From contig JAUXIQ010000062.1 in the NCBI GenBank assembly GCA_030620925.1, forward strand, positions 1-8,674: 8,674 nt of DNA, in the 5' to 3' direction. The notes beneath the pieces are model-generated. The model was not told the DNA's origin. It searched no databases and saw nothing but the letters and a program-made list of their open reading frames with translations. The translations under genes and the position numbers were made by a program. Each line of letters begins with the position of its first letter. Position 1 is the first letter of the stretch. This document shows positions 6,126-8,674 of the stretch, piece by piece. Source of the DNA: Nitrospinota bacterium (GTDB lineage: Bacteria > JAUXIQ01).

Positions 6126-6461
6126 TCATCCTATTTTCCCACCCGGAGGCACGTCCTCATCCGGCCGGATCAAGACCACCTCATCATCATCCAACACCAC
6201 CCCCAGCACCAGCACTTCCGACATAAAATTCGCTATCTGACGGGGCGGAAAATTCACCACCGCCAGGATGAGTCTCCCCATCAGGTTTTCTTTGCTGTAA
6301 AGCCGGGTGATCCGGGCGCTGGATTTCTTTACTCCCAGGCTCCCGAAATCTATCCAGAGCTTATAGGCAGGTTTTCGCGCCTCGGGAAAATCCTCAACCT
6401 CAGTGATTTTACCGACGCGTATATCCACCTTTTCAAATTGATCGTAAGTTATTTGTGCCAT
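6126..6461 (-). CDS. csaA: CsaA-type tRNA-binding protein, 111 aa
   Basis: A full-length single-domain protein of the EMAP II/OB-fold tRNA-binding family. CsaA is described as an export-related chaperone and as a homodimeric tRNA-binding protein. Diagnostic stretches are FEKVDIRVGKI (9-19), DFPEARKPAYKLWIDFG (24-40), SSARIT (47-52), AVVNFPPRQIANFMSEVLVLG (67-87) and the C-terminal VPPGGKIG. Its 111 residues match the usual length of about 110. The ATG at 6461 has no strong Shine-Dalgarno site. It begins 48 bp after the stop of the upstream solenoid gene on the same strand, so translation probably relies on a shared transcript. A weak hairpin (CGGC-5-GCCG, 6476-6488) followed by TTTAAT lies in that gap and might cause partial termination. 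It ends in TGA with no clear terminator before the convergent 84-aa gene. Confidence 0.93.
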   Translation of the reverse strand: MAQITYDQFEKVDIRVGKITEVEDFPEARKPAYKLWIDFGSLGVKKSSARITRLYSKENLMGRLILAVVNFPPRQIANFMSEVLVLGVVLDDDEVVLIRPDEDVPPGGKIG

Positions 6462-6509
6462 GGTTGTCTATTAAACGGCGAAGAGCCGATCCTTTTCCTT
6501 GTAATCTTT

Positions 6510-8674
6510 TTATTTATTGCTGGAAGCCTCTCTTATAATTTCGTGCAAAATTTCCCTTTCTTTATCATTTACCTTTCTACCGGTCTCCTTGTATTTGCTT
6601 TCTATTTCGATCAAAAGCTCGATTTTATCTCTAACGATTTCGATTTGTTTGACTGCGAGAAGGGCACAGTCATATTGACCAGCCTCCGCACACTTGACGG
6701 CTATTTTGTTCAACAACCAGGGTTTGTCCTTGGAATCCTCTATTGATCCGACTGCCTGAAGGGCCCGATTGTATTCTCCGACGTTAACATATACGAGAGC
6801 TATTTCGCTCAACACCCAGGTTTTGCCATCATCTTCCATTTTTTCGGCTGCCTGAAGGGCCCAATCGTATTCTCCAGCCCTGGCATATCCGAGTTCTTTT
6901 TCGCCCGACAACATGTCTCTTTCGAGAGCTATTTTGCTCAACAACATGGCTCTGATATCAGCATCCTCTATTGTTTCGGCTGCCTGGAGGGCCAGGGATA
7001 ATACCTCGGAAGCTTTATCCTTTTCGCCGACCTCAGCATATCCGAGAGCTATTTTGCTCAACACCCTGGCTCTGATATCAGCATCCTCTATTGTTTCGGC
7101 TGCCTGGAGGGCCAGGGATAATACCTCGGAAGCTTTATCCTTTTCTCCGACCCTGGCATATCCGAAAGCTATTTCGCTCAACACACTGGCTCTGATATCA
7201 GCATCCTCTATTTTTTCGGCTGTCTGAAGGGCCAGGAAGAATAACTTAGAAGCTTTATCTTTTTCTCCGACCTCAGCATATTCGAAAGCTATTACGGTCA
7301 ACATGATGGCTTTGATATTAGTATCCTCTATTGTTTCGGATACCTGAAGGGCCAGATCGTATTCTCCTGCCTCAATATATATGTCAGCCATTTCGCTCAA
7401 CACACGGGCTTTGCTATTAGTATCCCTTATTGTTTCGGCTGTCTCAATGGCCAGGAATAATATCTTGGAAGCTTTACCCTTGTCTCCGACCTCAGCATAT
7501 TCGAAAGCTATTATACTCAACACCATAGCTCTGATATCAGCATCCTCTATTTTGTCGGCTGTCTCAATGGCCAGATCGTATTCTCCAGCCTCAATATATA
7601 TGCCAGCCATTTCGCTCAACACGCGGGCTTTGCTATTAGTATCCTCTATTGTTTCGGATACTTGAAGGGCCCGATCGTATTCTCCTGCCTTAATATATCC
7701 GAGAGCTATTAGGCTCAACACCTTGGCTCTGATATCAGCAGCCTCTATTTTGTCGGCTGCCTGAAGGACTTGATCGTATTCTCCAGCCTCAATATATATG
7801 CCAGTTATTTGGCGCAACACACGGTTTTTGCTATTAGTATCCTCTATTTTGGCGGTGGCCTGAAGGGCCAGGAAGAATACCTCAGAAGCTTTATCCTTTT
7901 CTCCGACCTTAGTATATCCGCGAGCTATTTCTCTCAACACGCGGGCTTTGCTATTAGCATCCTCTATTTTGTCGACTACCTGAAGGGCCCGACCGTATTC
8001 GCCGGCCTCAATATATCCGAAAGCTATTACGCCCAACATCCTGGCTTTGCTATCAGCATCCTCTATTTTGGCGGTGGCCTGAAGGGCCAGGAAGAATACC
8101 TCAGAAGCTTTATCCTTTTCTCCGACCCTGGCATATACGTGACCTATTACGCTCAACACCCTGGCTCTGCTATCAGCGCCCTCTATTTTGTCGACTACCT
8201 GAAGGGCCCGATCGTATTCGCCGGCCCCGGCATATCCGCGAGCTATTTTTCTCAACACGCGGGCTTTGCTATCAGCAGCCTCTATTTTTTCGGCTGCCTG
8301 AAGGGCCAGGAAGAATACCTCAGAAGCTTTATCCTTTTCTCCGACCTTAGTATATCCGTGAGCTATTTCTTTCAACACCCAGGTTTTGCTATCAGCATCC
8401 TCTATTTTTTCGGCTGCTTGAAGGGCCAGGGATAATACCCCGGAAGCTTTATCTTTTTCTCCGGCTTGCGCATACCTGAAAGCTATTTCGATCAACATCC
8501 CGGCTTTGCTATCAGCATCCTCTATTTTTTCGGCTGCTTGAAGGACCAGGGATAATACCCCGGAAGCTTTATCTTTTTCTCCGACCTTTGCATAACTGCG
8601 AGCTATTTCTCTCAACACCGTGGCTTTGCTATCAGCATCCTCTATTTTTTCGGCTGCCTGAAGGGCCAGGAAGA
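6510..8674 (-). CDS. Large TPR-like alpha-solenoid repeat protein; 5' end outside window
   Basis: The frame continues through the right edge: codons 8619-8672 still encode repeat sequence (LALQAAEKIEDADSKAT), so the GTG at 8618 is internal. At least 720 residues are visible: 18 whole repeats, one partial repeat, and a charged C-terminal cap (6513-6617). The consensus is VLxxIAxxYxxxGEYDxALQxxDKIEDADSKAR, a helix-turn-helix pattern like tetratricopeptide repeats (conserved Gly-Glu turn, Ala at the packing sites). Nine units are 40 residues, eight are 33 and one is 43. The long units insert seven residues after GEKDKASEV, two extra turns of helix B. Such solenoids are scaffolds for protein partners; no catalytic domain is visible. 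The N-terminus is missing, so export and attached domains are unknown. It probably shares a transcript with csaA, 48 bp downstream. Confidence 0.9.
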   Translation of the reverse strand, partial: FLALQAAEKIEDADSKATVLREIARSYAKVGEKDKASGVLSLVLQAAEKIEDADSKAGMLIEIAFRYAQAGEKDKASGVLSLALQAAEKIEDADSKTWVLKEIAHGYTKVGEKDKASEVFFLALQAAEKIEAADSKARVLRKIARGYAGAGEYDRALQVVDKIEGADSRARVLSVIGHVYARVGEKDKASEVFFLALQATAKIEDADSKARMLGVIAFGYIEAGEYGRALQVVDKIEDANSKARVLREIARGYTKVGEKDKASEVFFLALQATAKIEDTNSKNRVLRQITGIYIEAGEYDQVLQAADKIEAADIRAKVLSLIALGYIKAGEYDRALQVSETIEDTNSKARVLSEMAGIYIEAGEYDLAIETADKIEDADIRAMVLSIIAFEYAEVGDKGKASKILFLAIETAETIRDTNSKARVLSEMADIYIEAGEYDLALQVSETIEDTNIKAIMLTVIAFEYAEVGEKDKASKLFFLALQTAEKIEDADIRASVLSEIAFGYARVGEKDKASEVLSLALQAAETIEDADIRARVLSKIALGYAEVGEKDKASEVLSLALQAAETIEDADIRAMLLSKIALERDMLSGEKELGYARAGEYDWALQAAEKMEDDGKTWVLSEIALVYVNVGEYNRALQAVGSIEDSKDKPWLLNKIAVKCAEAGQYDCALLAVKQIEIVRDKIELLIEIESKYKETGRKVNDKEREILHEIIREASSNK
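6618..8674 (-). repeat. Tandem 99/120-bp coding repeats
   Basis: On the minus strand, from right to left, unit lengths in residues are 40, 40, 40, 33, 40, 33, 40, 33, 33, 33, 40, 33, 40, 40, 40, 43, 33, 33. In DNA this is 120 or 99 bp per unit, with one of 129. Between about 7722 and 8378 long and short units alternate strictly, giving a 219-bp dyad. The repeats become more divergent toward the C-terminus. Confidence 0.9.
6891..6953 (-). repeat. 33-bp partial tandem duplication within repeat 16
   Basis: Bases 6891-6920 and 6924-6953 match at 23 of 30 positions at a 33-bp offset, including ACAACATG. The duplication inserts 11 residues (ERDMLSGEKEL) into the first helix region of one unit, making it 43 residues. 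It keeps the frame. Confidence 0.6.

Noticed and set aside
7770-8435. 221-residue plus-strand repetitive open frame
   Set aside because: It is the antisense shadow of the solenoid repeats. The periodicity comes from the minus-strand gene, whose frame spans the whole region and fits TPR-like sequence.

Overview
The window looks like chromosomal DNA from an anaerobic bacterium, not a phage or plasmid. The evidence is a cysteine-type, NuoG-like formate dehydrogenase, a cysteine-rich ferredoxin-like protein with a winged-helix-like N-terminus, a bacterial CsaA tRNA-binding protein, Shine-Dalgarno sites before several genes, and a bacterial tRNA-Arg with an encoded CCA. A formate-metabolising, acetogenic, syntrophic or sulfate-reducing lineage (for example Desulfobacterota or a similar phylum) would fit. 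The phylum is my inference and cannot be fixed from this sequence.

Layout, left to right. (1) 1-2094, plus: 3' part of a formate dehydrogenase catalytic subunit. The reading frame is open through the left edge and still carries the end of an upstream ferredoxin domain. (2) 2175-2561, minus: a convergent, unrecognised small protein. (3) 2562-3212: an AT-rich, gene-poor stretch with palindromes and perhaps a decayed coding scrap. (4) 3213-3289, minus: tRNA-Arg(CCT) with a plausible promoter. (5) 3582-4073, minus: a small exported protein of unknown function with a clear rho-independent terminator at 3429-3468. (6) 4425-5501, minus: an iron-sulfur protein with 20 cysteines and a structured leader. 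(7) 5750-6004, plus: a small acidic protein made almost entirely of about 20-residue repeats behind a very strong ribosome binding site. (8) 6126-6461, minus: csaA. (9) 6510 to beyond 8674, minus: a large TPR-like solenoid, open at the right edge, built of at least 18 repeats in two size classes (33 and 40 residues).

How the genes relate. The two redox genes (formate dehydrogenase and the Fe-S protein) fit one anaerobic metabolism but are not in one operon. The solenoid gene and csaA lie on one strand 48 bp apart and are probably co-transcribed. No mobile element, CRISPR array or recognisable defence system is visible.

The most notable material is repetitive. The solenoid shows modular growth: a 7-residue (21-bp) step separates its two unit sizes, some neighbouring units are nearly identical in DNA, and one unit carries a small internal duplication. 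The 84-residue protein is a separate and unrelated repeat protein.
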